Shown here: one piece after another, positions 1 to 10,619 of the stretch
Layout: each line of letters opens with the position of its first letter
How positions within the stretch are numbered: position 1 is the stretch's first letter
Origin: Triatoma infestans
Lineage: Eukaryota > Arthropoda > Insecta > Hemiptera > Reduviidae
DNA: 64,000 bases
Direction: 5' to 3'
Assembly (NCBI GenBank): GCA_011037195.1
Contig: JAAEAF010008084.1
Location: 1 to 64,000, forward strand
Program-made: the position numbers and the translations under genes
Notes under the pieces: model-generated
The model's input: only the letters and a program-made list of their open reading frames with translations
Databases searched by the model: none
What the model was told of the DNA's origin: nothing

Positions 1-1980
1 CGATCTATACATTCTACAGTTCTTTTTCCACCTTTCCATTTGCACATGCACACAGGTGGGCAATTGCCGGACACTGACAAGCTTGTTTTGAATAATAGCG
101 ATATTATTACAACGAAGATGATCCCCATAGTCACATATCAGGTTTGCGCACAAGGCACGCTAATTGTATAGTAACTATTTGGTAAATCTGTAGCACAACT
201 CACCATAAACTAGCACTGACCATCCTTAATATTATTTTTAATAGGTTATTTAAAATAATGATAAAAATAAAAGTATAAAAATTGTTAGCGCGCACCTCAC
301 TATTCAAAAAAAAAATTTATATATATATAAAAAAATTTTTGGTATTAAATAAAAATTCACCAAATTTATCCACAAGGATCACTAGGTTTTTGACCGAACA
401 GGCCTAATAGATAGTGGCTTAATAGGGCCACTACAACAGAGCACATCACTACTACATGCAGCACTGAGTACGTATAAGAACACATACAACAATAGACCAG
501 TTACTCGCCAGAAGTTTAGCGAGAGACTAAAGCTGTAGGAGCTGTATGACTTGGGGGCCAAACTAGGCAGACAGTAGCGATCCTAGCGGCCCTCCGGCGG
601 CATTCAACTACTATATCTGTTCCACCACTCTGTACTGCCGCTAGCTACTACCACAGTTCGTCTCTTCTATTTTTCCAACACTCTCCTATCCATCCGCTCG
701 CCCTTCTTGCTAACTTATAACCCTCCTATCTACTTTCTCACCCACGCCGCTCAGTCATTGTTCGATCACTGTCAATTTTTCACAGACAAGTGAGGCCCCA
801 GCCAGATCAATGGTTCTCTAGACCCATCTGTGTCTCCATTTCTTTAGACCATTAATTTTACAATCCTAAGTCCACTTCTCAACCCACTTTTCTAAACTAG
901 GCCTCTTTATCTTACTTTTTCCCCCACACATATAAACTAATAGGCTTTCCTTCAAGGATTTTTCTTCTTTCTATAATATTTAATTTATTAGTCTCATTAA
1001 AAAAATTAAAAAAAAAAAATCTGAAGTGTAACACTCACACGACATTCTCATACTTTTCTCTTCGTACAGTTATATATAAAATAACAATTTTTTTTTAAAT
1101 TTAAAATATTGTTCCAATAAAGAGACTCCAATAATAATGAACAAACACACATGAATTTCAATGTCTCAGATTCCTCAGAACCACCTGGAAACAATTTTTT
1201 CAAAAAAATATTACAAATAAAAGTGATAAGTTTATATCTTATCTTATGCAGTTTTCCAAATTTAAATGAAATCGTTATAGACGTTTACGAGAAGATTTAG
1301 AACCAAATACTCGAAAACCAATTCTGTTGGAAGTTTCACTTCCGGTTAATGGAAACCTTTGAGTCAGATGCAGTCGTAATTTGAACTTCCTGCCAATTTT
1401 TCGTTTTTGAGATATTTTATTCATAAACATCACAAACATACCCACAAACCCTCACACATACATTCGCTAAAATATTATTTTTCGTATTCTGAAAACTCAG
1501 GTATATCTGACAGGTATTTCCGGTCAAAACTCAAAAAAAAAAAAAAATCTGGCACAATTGCAATGTAGGAGAAAGTAAAAAGAATAATAAATTATTAAAA
1601 ACGCCTTATTACACTTGTTTTTTTTTTTTTGCTCAATTAAAAATAAAAGATAGTTATTTCCTGTTAATTAGTTTCTAACAATTCATTCATGTGAATTCAT
1701 TGTAATGAATAGTGCGGATAAATTTTCACATTATAACTGTTTTGTAATTAATTGATAATTAATTGTCTGATTAGTTAATTGATTTGATTAATTCATTGAT
1801 AAAAGTGAAAAGGAAGAATTTCTGGTTATGGTTTCCCTATTCATCTTCATTAAAAATGAATTATTCTTTATAGGTATAAAAACGTTGACATGAAACAGGA
1901 AAAGAACCCCGGCAAATTCAAATTAAACCCCGTTCTATCCTATTCTATGCAGTATAGCCTAAGAGATACGCTATAAACGC
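1..1980. other. Unassigned AT-rich stretch
   Basis: No open frame or family motif was recognised. Positions 530-760 are noticeably more GC-rich than the flanks but resemble nothing I can name. Around 1185-1560 there are phrases of the dispersed repeat R, such as a xxxCCGGTTAATG-like block and a description-matching 'caaaaacg/gagatatt' context, but they are too diverged to delimit. Long A and T runs occur at about 1000-1020, 1540 and 1620. Confidence 0.5.
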
Positions 1981-1992
1981 ATCTTAATAAGT

Positions 1993-2203
1993 AAGTTAAG
2001 TAGATTTATGAAGAATTCATAATTTACTGATTTCTCCCCACCCCACCCCAATTTTCTCGAAAATGGTTCCAACGATATTGAATACATAAATGATTATCAC
2101 TTTTATTTTGAATGACTTTTTAAATGATTATCATTTTTTTTAGGAAAATTAGGTTTTTAGAGAGTTCTGGGGGAGTAGCAACTCTAAAGTAAACGAAACC
2201 GTT
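1993..2203 (+). repeat. Segment A, first copy of a local tandem duplication
   Basis: This segment recurs nearly unchanged at 2564-2751, 571 bases downstream. Both copies start AAGTTAAGTAGATTTATG and end GTAAACGAAACCGTT. The first copy has about 20 extra bases around 2110-2140, where TGATTATCA is repeated. The middle carries phrases typical of dispersed repeat R. It is followed by LINE-tail segment B, so the duplicated unit is A plus B. Confidence 0.75.
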
Positions 2204-2563
2204 GACAAAGTGGCAGCAATATCAGGGGAATATCTTGACTACAAGTTACCTCCGTTTGATCTGAAAGGGATAATAAAGAGAAGAATTATTGAAAAGTAGC
2301 AAAATCAATAAGAAGCCTCTTGCACGAAAGAAAATTTTACAAAGAAAAATGTGAAGAGAGTTGACGCAGTACCTTGGTTTAAGGTAATAGCGGCTCATAA
2401 ACATATGGTAACCGCAATAAGCAGGCTGAAGTCTAATCTACGCGGTGTATGGCGCTTATTTGTATAAAATTGTGACAGACACACCCCATTTTGTGCAATT
2501 TGCAAAGTTGAAGAGGACTTCCAACATACCGTGATGTTATGCCCATTATTGTCCACTCCGACA
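2204..2563 (+). pseudogene. LINE C-terminal tail, copy 1 (segment B)
   Basis: This is the broken 3' coding end of a non-LTR retrotransposon. One frame reads PPFDLKGIIKRRIIEK, then a stop where a tryptophan is expected, then QNQ. That is the helix after the RNase H region in I-group elements (IIxxWQxxW). About 200 bases on, TPFCAICKVEEDFQHTVMLC (2483-2542) gives the C-x2-C...H...C zinc-knuckle signature found at the ends of such proteins. Frames are broken between the blocks. A near copy lies at 3029-3375. Confidence 0.75.
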
Positions 2564-2751
2564 AAGTTAAGTAGATTTATGAATTCATAATTTACTGATT
2601 TGCCCCCCACCCACCCGAATTTTCTCGAAAATGGTTCCAACGATATTGAATACATAAATGATTATCACTTTTATTTAAGGTATTTTTCCAGGAAAATTTG
2701 GTTTTTTAGGAGTTCTGGAGGAGTAGCAACTCTAAAGTAAACGAAACCGTT
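2564..2751 (+). repeat. Segment A, second copy
   Basis: Near-identical to 1993-2203. In the first unit A runs straight into B. Here A is followed by about 30 bases and then by the foldback at 2783-3015 before B resumes, so the second unit reads A, foldback, B. Confidence 0.75.
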
Positions 2752-2782
2752 AATACTAATAAAGATTCTCGACCGATCTAAT

Positions 2783-3015
2783 AATAACTAAAGGAGATCT
2801 CGAGGAGTGGTCAATAAAATTTACACTTTTTTTAAAATCTTTTCCAACGTTTCGACACATTTATTGTCTTCTTCAGGGATCTGTAGAACAATCATTTTTG
2901 TTTGATTGTTGTACAGATCCCTGAAGAAGACAATAAAATTGTCGAAACGTTTGGAAAAGATTTAAAAAAAAGTGTAAATTTTATTGACCGCTCCTCGAGA
3001 TTTCCTTTAGTTATT
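2783..3015. mobile_element. FB-3: 233-bp foldback with hammerhead-like motifs
   Basis: This is a near-perfect inverted repeat. Arms of about 108 bases (2783-2890 and 2907-3015) flank a short loop near 2895. The outer ends are AATAACTAAAGG and CCTTTAGTTATT. It does not encode a recognisable protein; the open frame across the right arm is incidental. Each arm carries CTGAAGA, one extra A, a hairpin GACAAT...ATTGTC (imperfect in the left arm), then GAAACGTT. The right-arm motif is on the plus strand at 2916-2957, the left-arm motif on the minus strand at 2843-2882. This order matches a hammerhead ribozyme core with a two-base-pair stem III. Confidence 0.85.
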
Positions 3016-3028
3016 GAAACCGTGAATT

Positions 3029-3375
3029 TGTTAGCCAAAGTGGCAGCAATATCAGGGGAATATCTGGACTACAAGTTACCTCCGTTTGACCTGAAAGGGA
3101 TAATAAAGAAAAGAATTATTGAAAAGTAGCAAAATCAATACGAAGCCTCTTGCACGAAAGATAAATTTTACAAAGAAAAATGTGAAGAGAGCTGACGCAA
3201 TACCTTGGTTTAAGGGAATAGCGGCTCATAAGCAGGCTGAAGTCCAACTATGCTGTATATGGCACTTATTTGTATAAAATTGTGACAAAGAGACACCCCA
3301 TTTTGTGCTCAATTTGAAAAAGACTTCCAACATATCTGCGATGCTATGCCCATTACTGTCCACTCTGACAAAATA
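3029..3375 (+). pseudogene. LINE C-terminal tail, copy 2 (segment B)
   Basis: Second copy of the LINE tail at 2204-2563. LAKVAAISGEYLDYKLPPFD continues into LKGIIKKRIIEK and then a TAG stop where family members have tryptophan. The later zinc-knuckle region (about 3290-3355) survives but is frameshifted. It is separated from its A segment by FB-3. Some positions are better preserved here than in copy 1 and others worse, so both copies have decayed independently. Confidence 0.75.
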
Positions 3376-3460
3376 AAGTATTTAATGAATTGTATAAATT
3401 TCTTCCCGCCCCTTTCCACTATAATAATACACTAAGAAACAATATTTTCTCATCTATTTG

Positions 3461-3735
3461 AAGTTCTAAATTTTTTTTATTTTTTTTTCTTTATTTTAAG
3501 GCGCGTCAACAGCTATGGTCATTGACACCCAGAGCATTGCCGGTCTCAGTGCACTGCCGGCCTCCGGACAGTGTTCTCTCGTTATAGACAACACTGACCA
3601 TCTCCGGACAGTGAGCTGTAGAGGCTTCTAGGAAGAAAAAATAAGGGCAGCACAGCTGGACTCGAACCCGGGTCCTCCGCGTACTAGTCCAGTATGCTAA
3701 CCACTTAGCTATTCCCTTCCTTAAGTTCTAAATTT
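3461..3735 (-). mobile_element. SINE-A copy with 13-bp target-site duplication
   Basis: This is a tRNA-derived SINE on the minus strand. Reading that strand from 3722, the head is GGAAGGGAATAGCTAAGTGG (A box TAGCTAAGTGG), followed by the B box GGTTCGAGTCC near 3655-3680. The body ends ...GTTGACGCGCCTTA plus an A-rich tail, seen as the T run at 3474-3490. The flanking direct repeat AAGTTCTAAATTT lies at 3461-3473 and 3723-3735 and is perfect, so this is a complete retroposition event. It encodes no protein. Confidence 0.93.
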
Positions 3736-4115
3736 ACTTTAAGAATTTATTAAAAAACTGCAAGTGATGTAACAGGCCTATTAACGCTGGAAAACGATCT
3801 ATAATGTTATATAACATAACATACCTACAACTAAAGCCGTGAAATATAATGTTTATATACAATATATAAATGATATGAACGCTGGTTGTATAGCGAAACG
3901 CTAATCCACCGCCCCAAAAACTAAAGTACTGAGAGAGTTAAGTTTTCCATCACAACAGTTAAGCTTCCCTCTAAAGTACCACTTCAGTGTAGAGTATGGT
4001 CCATACTCTAATATAAGTAATATGAAGCTGCATTACATCTATTACCAGAATTCTTCTTGATCATAATTTTTAATAATAATAAATCTTGAAGTAAATCTGC
4101 TTTCTTTCAAAGTGG

Positions 4116-4361
4116 TTGTTGTGGTTAGTTCCGCAGAGTTGGAAAGCATCAGAGAGACATTTTCCATGACAACCTGCTTCTTTTTGACGTCATCGACCGG
4201 TTTATTCGGGCGTTCGCCTATCTTCAGGATGCATTTGTCACACAGTGTGATAACACAGACTTGCACGGAGCCAATTTCAGTTTACACACTCTGAGTGCGA
4301 AGCAGGCTATCACGGAAAATGTCTGTGATGCTTTCCAGCTCTGTGGAACAAACCACAACAA
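4116..4361. mobile_element. FB-1 foldback, copy a
   Basis: Inverted-repeat element with ends TTGTTGTGGTTAGTTCCGC and GGAACAAACCACAACAA. The arms carry GAGTTGGAAAGCATCAGAG and its complement. The left arm keeps the internal block (minus strand about 4180-4235) with CTGAAGA, a hairpin and a GAA(TAA)ACCGGTC sequence interrupted by three bases. The right arm has lost that block, jumping from CTGAGTGCG to AAGCAGGCTATC. Open frames through it are by-products of the palindrome. No clear flanking duplication is visible. Confidence 0.85.
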
Positions 4362-4379
4362 AAACAGCTTATCAATGCA

Positions 4380-5100
4380 CTTTAAGCTTTTAAGTGCACT
4401 TTAAAAGAAAACAGATTTTCTTCAAATTTGGAATTCTGGTCACTGATTTTTTTTTTTAAATTTTTTTTTTTATAGAATTTTCTAGGAAATTGATCCGAAT
4501 TTCAACATTTTTCTATAAAAATTTATTTTATGAAGTTCTAAAGAATATGTTATGTTAGATTTTAAATACTGATTCAGAGTTTTGGGCTTCGAACGTAAAC
4601 ACTTTCAATTAGTACTACGTGCCAGGGGAGTTATCCGACATCTACTTTATATTTTGGTTAGAACAATTTTAGTAAAAAAGTTAAAGTTTTAAGAAAATAT
4701 CTCAATTTCAAAATTCTATTGACGCAGTACGAGAAAATTCCTGTGGGTGTTTCAAACCAAAATTTTGTTTTTTTTTTCTTTTATTAAGAATATATAATAC
4801 GCATACAAAATGACTATCAACTATATAGAATATTACAAGAACAAAAAAAATAAATATAGAAACTAAACCTTCCTTGTAGATGAAAAATAAAAAATAAAAT
4901 TAATTTATAATGACATGTACCATGGCCAATAGACCGTCAGTGGAGTCTTGTACTATTATTATAAAAGGAAAACATGGCAACAGAAAATAATATAATAACT
5001 ACTTTTAAGAAAAACATTCAGTTAATAAAATTTAAAGAAAAACACTGCATCTAGTTGATGGTAAAGAAAGAAAAGCATAAACTAAAACAAAGGACAAACA
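4380..5100. other. Non-coding stretch with R-repeat remnants
   Basis: No gene was recognised. Positions 4380-4760 contain diverged phrases of dispersed repeat R (for example TTTTCTTCAAATTTGGAATT and a TTATCCGACATC block). The rest is A-rich with no identifiable feature. Confidence 0.4.
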
Positions 5101-5134
5101 GAGAAGAAAGCTAAACATGGTTCATTTTGTACAT

Positions 5135-5590
5135 AGATATACGCCCGCAAGGGGTATCTGTTGCATGCAGTTAATTGGGGAGCAGCGACCCCACAGGGTA
5201 CCACAGCTCAGTAATCCATGCACTTCGTCAGAACAGTACACAATACACTTACACTACATACACTCTACACTTTACAGACAAGGACAAACACAGTACACAA
5301 ACTAGGGTCACTCCGTCCCTAGTTAATTGGCGAAAGCCAAGGGAAAAGGAAGGGATTAGCTCAGTGGCGCGCTAGCCTCGCGAAGGTCCCGCGTTCGAAT
5401 CCAACATGCTGCCCTTAGATTTTCTCTTCTTAGGAGCCACTATAACTCACTGTCCGGTGACGGGCAGTGTGGTCTATAGCTAAGGAACACTGCTTGGAGG
5501 CCGGTTGGGCATTGGAGAAGGCTCCCGGTGGGCACAATAGATCTTTCAGGTCGCAGTGCAATAATCCCCTGCAACAATCTACAATCTTGT
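5135..5590 (+). mobile_element. SINE-B long copy with LINE-like tail
   Basis: The tRNA-like head begins at 5348 (GGAAGGGATTAGCTCAGTGG), with B box GTTCGAATCC at about 5393-5402. The body resembles SINE-A (CCCTTAGATTTTCTC, CTCACTGTCCGGTGACGG). It then ends differently, in CACAATAGATCT followed by AGGTCGCAGTGCAAT (5533-5562), which matches the 3' end of local LINEs. The roughly 210 bases before the head, from CGCCCGCAAGGGG to TTGGCGAAAGCCAAG, recur before the head of the copy at 36532-37882, so they belong to this longer subfamily. The apparent small open frames are not genes. Confidence 0.85.
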
Positions 5591-5599
5591 ACTGATATA

Positions 5600-6035
5600 A
5601 AGATTTATAGAAATTCGCCGAAGAAGGCCAGTGTCTACCATTTAAGAAGTCCAAACTGCCAGATACCGAAAGGCACTAGGCTACCAAGCCAATTTAATCT
5701 AAGATCATTAAGCCTACTACAAACAGCCTAACAGTGATAAGACCTATCTAAAATACAATCACTACATATTTCACAATTTTCTAGTTCATCAATGGGAAAA
5801 ACGGGCACGAGCTTTCATTACCTACTTAATCTGGTCAATGACATTAGAACTGAGATAATGGTTTGTACCTAATACAAAATTTAGCTCTCTACAAAACGGA
5901 TACAGATCATAATTTCTTTAGATTTTCCTTAAATTGAATTTTTTGAATTCAGTTCTGACTTTATCACATATAAAACCGAAACATCTATCAAATGTATAAT
6001 ATATTGTTTAAGCTTATTATTTCATTTGAGCCAAA
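5600..6035. other. Unassigned AT-rich stretch
   Basis: No feature was recognised apart from the possible far C-terminal end of the LINE that reads leftward from 6600. Confidence 0.4.
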
Positions 6036-6039
6036 TTTT

Positions 6040-7960
6040 TTTAGTAAGTTATTTATATTTTAAGGCCAAAAAAATGTTCTTATTCAAGACCTGAGACGAT
6101 ACAATTAACGGTAGTGGCATATTAAATACTTTAACAATATAATCAAGATATAATTTTGAGTGTATGCGTGAAAATTGGCATATAATTCTTTTCATTATAT
6201 ATGAAACCCGACGGGACAAATATGGACAAAATCTGAACAATTTTTTAATAAAATGACGAAAAAATGTTTCTATTTTCTCACAATAAACACCACCCCCAAA
6301 CCTAAGCCCCATAACATACTATGGAACGAATAACTGAATTAAAAACTCGTATTTTTGAACCAAAGTTCAAATTATTGTTTTCCAAAAACGTCTTCACAGC
6401 CGAAGCCGAGCCCAAGTTTGGCATTACTTATTTTTTCTTTTAAATGTAAATTAAAATTTACCTTAGAAGTAACAATAACACCAAGGTACGAGTACTTATA
6501 ATTATTTACAATCTCTATTTTCTGATTTTGAAAATACCATTTCTCATTATTGGCCTGCTTTGCGCCATTCTTGAAAATCATTACTTTTGATTTACCCATA
6601 TTACCCCTCGAATTCCAGAGACTAAAGTGTACAATGTACTAGGCTTGTGAGTAATTTAGGAGTGGGAGAATTATATTTGAATTTGAATTGTAACATAAAG
6701 TATGTTGGAATAGTCTCAGAGCTGCCATTGCAGTTTAAAAATTACAAGACTATACACTGATAATTCTTCCCATGTTTTTGAACCAAATAATATATGCTAA
6801 TTTGTAAACAAATGTCCCCTGATTCTATATTTCACTTCCTTTTCGATTGCAAAACACTGTACTCAATAAGAGCCCATTTTATTAATAATAAATTTTTGTC
6901 ACTGTCCCAGATCCAATGAAGACTTATTTGAACAATTACTTACAATAAATTCTAAAGATCAATTATGCGCTATCTATAATTTCTGTACACAGTCAATTAA
7001 AATTGGGAGTTTCAATCTTAATGAATTTTTGTAGCTTCATTCAAGTAGAGAACAAATCTACCCACATAAAGGCTTATAAAACAATGCATGGAGATATAAA
7101 CCATTCATATAAAATCATTCAAATAAAATTTCTGCTTTACCTCGGATCAGAGCACTGTTCTTGTTTTTGCTCTGTTTGGATTTTTTTGTTCTGTTTCATT
7201 AATTTAAAGAGATTATTTTTATTTCATAATTCTATTAAACTATAAATTATATCTTGTGTCTAGATAAATGTTTGGATTTTTTTGTTCTGTTTCATTAATT
7301 TGAAGAGATTATTTTTATTTCATAATTCTATAGTATAAATTATAAATTATATTTTGTTCCTAGATAAATTATGGTATTTAGAATTTTGAATTATCTCTAT
7401 TAACATTATTATATATTTGACTGTTGTTCTTCTAAAGACATTTTATGTTTAGTTTAAGGAAAAACACAATTATAAATTTGCCCACCAAGACTAACTCTAT
7501 TGCTGAAGCTTGTATCTTGCCATGTAGCAATAAATAAATAAATATATTCCAGAGACTAACATATCGACTCAAAGGAAACTAAGGAAATACTTCAATTTCA
7601 AAATTCTATTAAAGCAATAATAGAAAAGTCATTTGATTGGTCACAATTAGTCAGTAGTCTGCAGTGACTGTGGCTCAGAAGCCAGGAGCACAACATCATC
7701 TGCATAAGCCAATACTTTAATTCTATCAGAGCCAACCAACAACCTTCCGCCATCCAAACAGTCCTCAATGTCATTAATAAACATTGAGAACAGTGGGGGC
7801 GGGAGATGGCACCCTTGTTTAACGCCCCTGCAAATATCAAACTCAGTGCTTCACATCACCTGAACCCACAATATCAATCAGTAATAACTCAATTCCCCTG
7901 GTAATTTTGGACCAGAGTCCCAGATTGTGGAGCTTAAAAATACTTATCTTGCAGAGCATG
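6040..7960 (-). pseudogene. LINE reverse transcriptase remnant, split by a younger insertion
   Basis: Read on the minus strand from about 7850, the first block gives ICRGVKQGCHLPPPLFSMF and, soon after, LAYADDVVLLAS. These are the RT signatures before and containing the catalytic YADD. The reading then passes through 7559 into the younger element at 6626-7545 and resumes at 6611 with NMGKSKVMIFKNG and YLGVIVTSKVNFNLHLKEKI, the usual thumb region. It continues with IRVFNSVIRSIVCYGA and IKKLFRF...LDYIVKVFNMP down to about 6050. Frameshifts and stops are present, so it is dead. The protein is a non-LTR RT; the clade is uncertain. Confidence 0.85.
6612..7559 (+). mobile_element. 5'-truncated LINE insertion with 14-bp TSD and TAAA tail
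   Basis: The direct repeat ATTCCAGAGACTAA at 6612-6625 and 7546-7559 bounds a 920-base insertion ending in AATAAATAAATAAATAT. Near its start, one frame reads DSIFHFLFDCKTLYSIRAHF, the tail motif of another LINE family. A 96-base internal tandem duplication starts at 7173 and again at 7269 (GTTTGGATTTTTTTGTTCTG). The insertion splits an older LINE lying in the opposite orientation, which gives their relative ages. Confidence 0.85.
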
Positions 7961-8100
7961 ATGTCCAATGAGCGATAAGTGGGGGCATTGTGCAGACACT
8001 AATTATATTTTTTTCTATCATTTATATACTATTCAAATGTACCAAACCAAATTGTTAAAAAGAAATTATTTCGGAATTTGCTGGGACAGAAAACATGTTT

Positions 8101-8811
8101 TTCTAACAAACATCGTTATTCCGCAGAGCTGGAAAGCATCAGAGATATTTTCCGTGATAGCCTGCTTCTTTTTGTGGTCATCGACCGGTTTTGGGCGTTC
8201 GGCCATCTTCAGGATGCTTTTGTCAAACAGTGTAATAACACAGACTTGCACAGGGAAAATTCAGTTTTACACACTGACTGGTGTTTTTAACTGTATTTAA
8301 AACATGTGTTTCCCACCCAGCTGACCATACCCCTTGAGCTAGTTTAAGAGTTTAGTTTTAAATACAGTTAGAAACACCAGACAATGTGTAAAACTGAATT
8401 TGCTCTGTTCAAGTCTGTGTTGTCACACTGTCTGAAAAACGCATCCTAAAGATGGGCGAACGCCCGAAACCGGTCCATGACCACAAAATGAAGCAGGCTA
8501 CCACGGAAAATGTCTCTGATCGTTATTGTGGTTGGTTCCGCAGAGCCTGGAAGCATCAGAGATATTTTCCGTGATAGCCTGCTTCTTTTTGTGGTCATCG
8601 ACCGGTTTCGGGCGTTCGCCCATTTTCAGGATGCTTTTGTCAAACATTGTAATAACACAGACTTGCACAGAGCAAATTCAGTGTATACACATCTATGTTA
8701 TCATACTGTTTGACAAACGCATCTTGATAATGGGCGAACGTCCGAAACCAATCGATGACCACAAAATGAAGCAGGCTATCACGGAAAATATCTCTGATTC
8801 TAACAAACATC
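8101..8811. mobile_element. Double FB-1 foldback between 14-bp direct repeats
   Basis: Two FB-1 inverted-repeat units lie head to tail: 8115-8520 and 8521-8797. The pair is flanked by TTCTAACAAACATC at 8101-8114 and 8798-8811. The first unit has the longest arms in the window, because a further pair of complementary segments (TTTTTAACTGTATTTAAAAC and partner) sits around a roughly 45-base loop near 8330. Both units begin with a C/GTTATT...CCGCAGAG block and both stop at TCTCTGAT, without the outer end seen in other copies. Hammerhead-like blocks occur in all four arms with different base changes. Confidence 0.8.
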
Positions 8812-8829
8812 ATTTACGATTTTGAAAAC

Positions 8830-9580
8830 CAGTCAAGATCACACTATAAAGTAAAAATATTAAACTTGTTTCATCACAATTAATCTGAAAGCTTATTATA
8901 ATGTATATAATAAAATAATAACTTCTATTCTTATATTTACTGCACTTAATATTTTCCATATTAGCTTTAAAGATAGTGAACGATATTAGTCTAAAAGAAA
9001 AGGATTAGAAAAAACAACAGAATATAAGGAACAAATGCTAAGGAAGTATAAGAAGCTATGTATATGCAATCCATGAGGACGAAATGAAAAAGTATTCAAT
9101 AACAGCTGCTAAATCTAATAAAACAGCCTAGAACAAATTTTAATCAACTGAATCAAAGAAAAGTATTGAATCAGTGGTTTGGTTTAATCCATATATGTGG
9201 TACTGCACTCTTTTATTAAAAAAAAGTACAATAAACTCCAACCAACTCTTTGCTCAGTTCAAGTGCAGTATATACACATATGAAACTGAGGGAAGTTAAA
9301 ATTACAATATACTCTGCAGCCTTGAAGAGAGAACTTATCTTCGCTTCACCTACCCACATTGTTGAAAGGAACCTTTGAAAAAGTGCTAGAAGGGAAGTCT
9401 CATGCAAAAACAAATCAGAAATTATAATAATAATAAAGTTAATTTATAACTGTTCGAAAAAATTCCCAGCTATGTAATCCTTAGGATCTATACACAAAAA
9501 TAGTAATAATAATAATAAATTGGACATAGAAATTCACATTGGGAGAAACAATTCAAGAATAGTGTAGAAGACAATGTCGT
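8830..9580. other. Unassigned AT-rich stretch
   Basis: No coding or repeat feature was recognised. Confidence 0.4.
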
Positions 9581-9584
9581 ATGT

Positions 9585-10060
9585 CCTAGTGAGCATTCAA
9601 CACCTCACTAGGCTGGTCTGTGTTAGCTCCGACGGATTACCTGAAAAAACATAATAACGTCGCCAAGTATATTTATTTGGAATTGAGAAACAAGCGCGGC
9701 CTCTCAGATTGGACTACATAATTATAAGTATAGAATCCCAGAGTTTTCCCGGAATAACCGATTCAATATTTACTGGGATGTCCGGATAATCTTTGATAGG
9801 GCAATTCTGAATTAAAAAAAAAATGACACATTCTAATAATAGATCTGGGATAAAAAATTGCCCAAGCAATTGATATTGCGTTTCTCTCGTTGAAAATTTT
9901 TTGAAAGTACGGCGGCGCGGGGGGATATCAGGAACTCGGTTCTGAATTGAAGGAGATGCATGGTCTGACTAAATCTGTGACCACTCCAGTCGTTATTTCA
10001 GTAAATTGACTAGTACCCAAGGCCACTGTTAAGGGTTTTAAAGAGCTGGACTGTCGAGCG
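9585..10060 (+). pseudogene. LINE C-terminal, restriction-like nuclease remnant
   Basis: Three frames read in order give recognisable pieces of the C-terminal domain of a family of arthropod non-LTR elements: APTDYLKKHNNVAKYIYLEL with NKRGLSDWT (about 9625-9710), RFNIYWDVRIIFDRAIL (about 9755-9810), QAIDIAFLSL (about 9865-9895), and ELGSELKEMHGLTKSVTTPV with VISV-stop-LVPKATVKGFKEL (about 9935-10045). In related proteins this run ends in a PD-(D/E)XK-like nuclease fold followed by a P(L/V)VI...G motif. Stops and frameshifts make it a pseudogene. The element clade is inferred from memory of the pattern and is less sure than the domain. Confidence 0.65.
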
Positions 10061-10069
10061 ATGTACTGT

Positions 10070-10615
10070 TTCGGTTCTTTATAAGAATAGTAGGCCATAA
10101 AATAGTACGGATAATTCTACAGCAAGAAGTTAAATATAATAATGATGGTATAGAAGATTGCAACACCACCTAAGAAAATATCCCGTTTGGGCGAGTGAAG
10201 TTAATAATAATAAAAGTAACTTTAATGATATAAATTCTTCCCACAATAAATCGAACAACAAAATCATTTAAGATATTCTGTTAGAAGTTAACCATTAGAT
10301 CAAAAGGTGAAAAATTATCACCGAAAAACAAAGTAAAGTGTCCAATCACCATTACGTTTCACTTCCGGAATTTAACCCACACAATACTTCCTATAAAGCC
10401 CATTCTTTTTGCGGTCCAAGTCAAATATCATAGAAGTTAATTGATAAATAAATAGCTAGTGAAACAGAGAGTAAAGAAGCAAGAAGAATTGAGCTCGCAA
10501 CAAGAATCTTTTAAGACTAATAGAAGGAAATCTAGTACTCATTAAAGAACTAACTGTTACTGAAACTAATTTGTAACTAGGAAGTGAAATACGGGGGCTC
10601 AACTAACCATCCAGT
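10070..10615. other. Unassigned AT-rich stretch
   Basis: Nothing was recognised between the two LINE remnants. Confidence 0.4.
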
Positions 10616-10619
10616 TTTC

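Noticed and set aside
5348..5415. Possible real tRNA gene (A and B boxes).
   Set aside because: No acceptor or anticodon stem pairs properly, and the same head recurs in many SINE copies; it is a SINE promoter.
7968..8300. 110-codon frame and overlapping frames in 8.0-8.8 kb.
   Set aside because: They lie in FB-1 arms, and the same words are open on both strands; no protein family fits.
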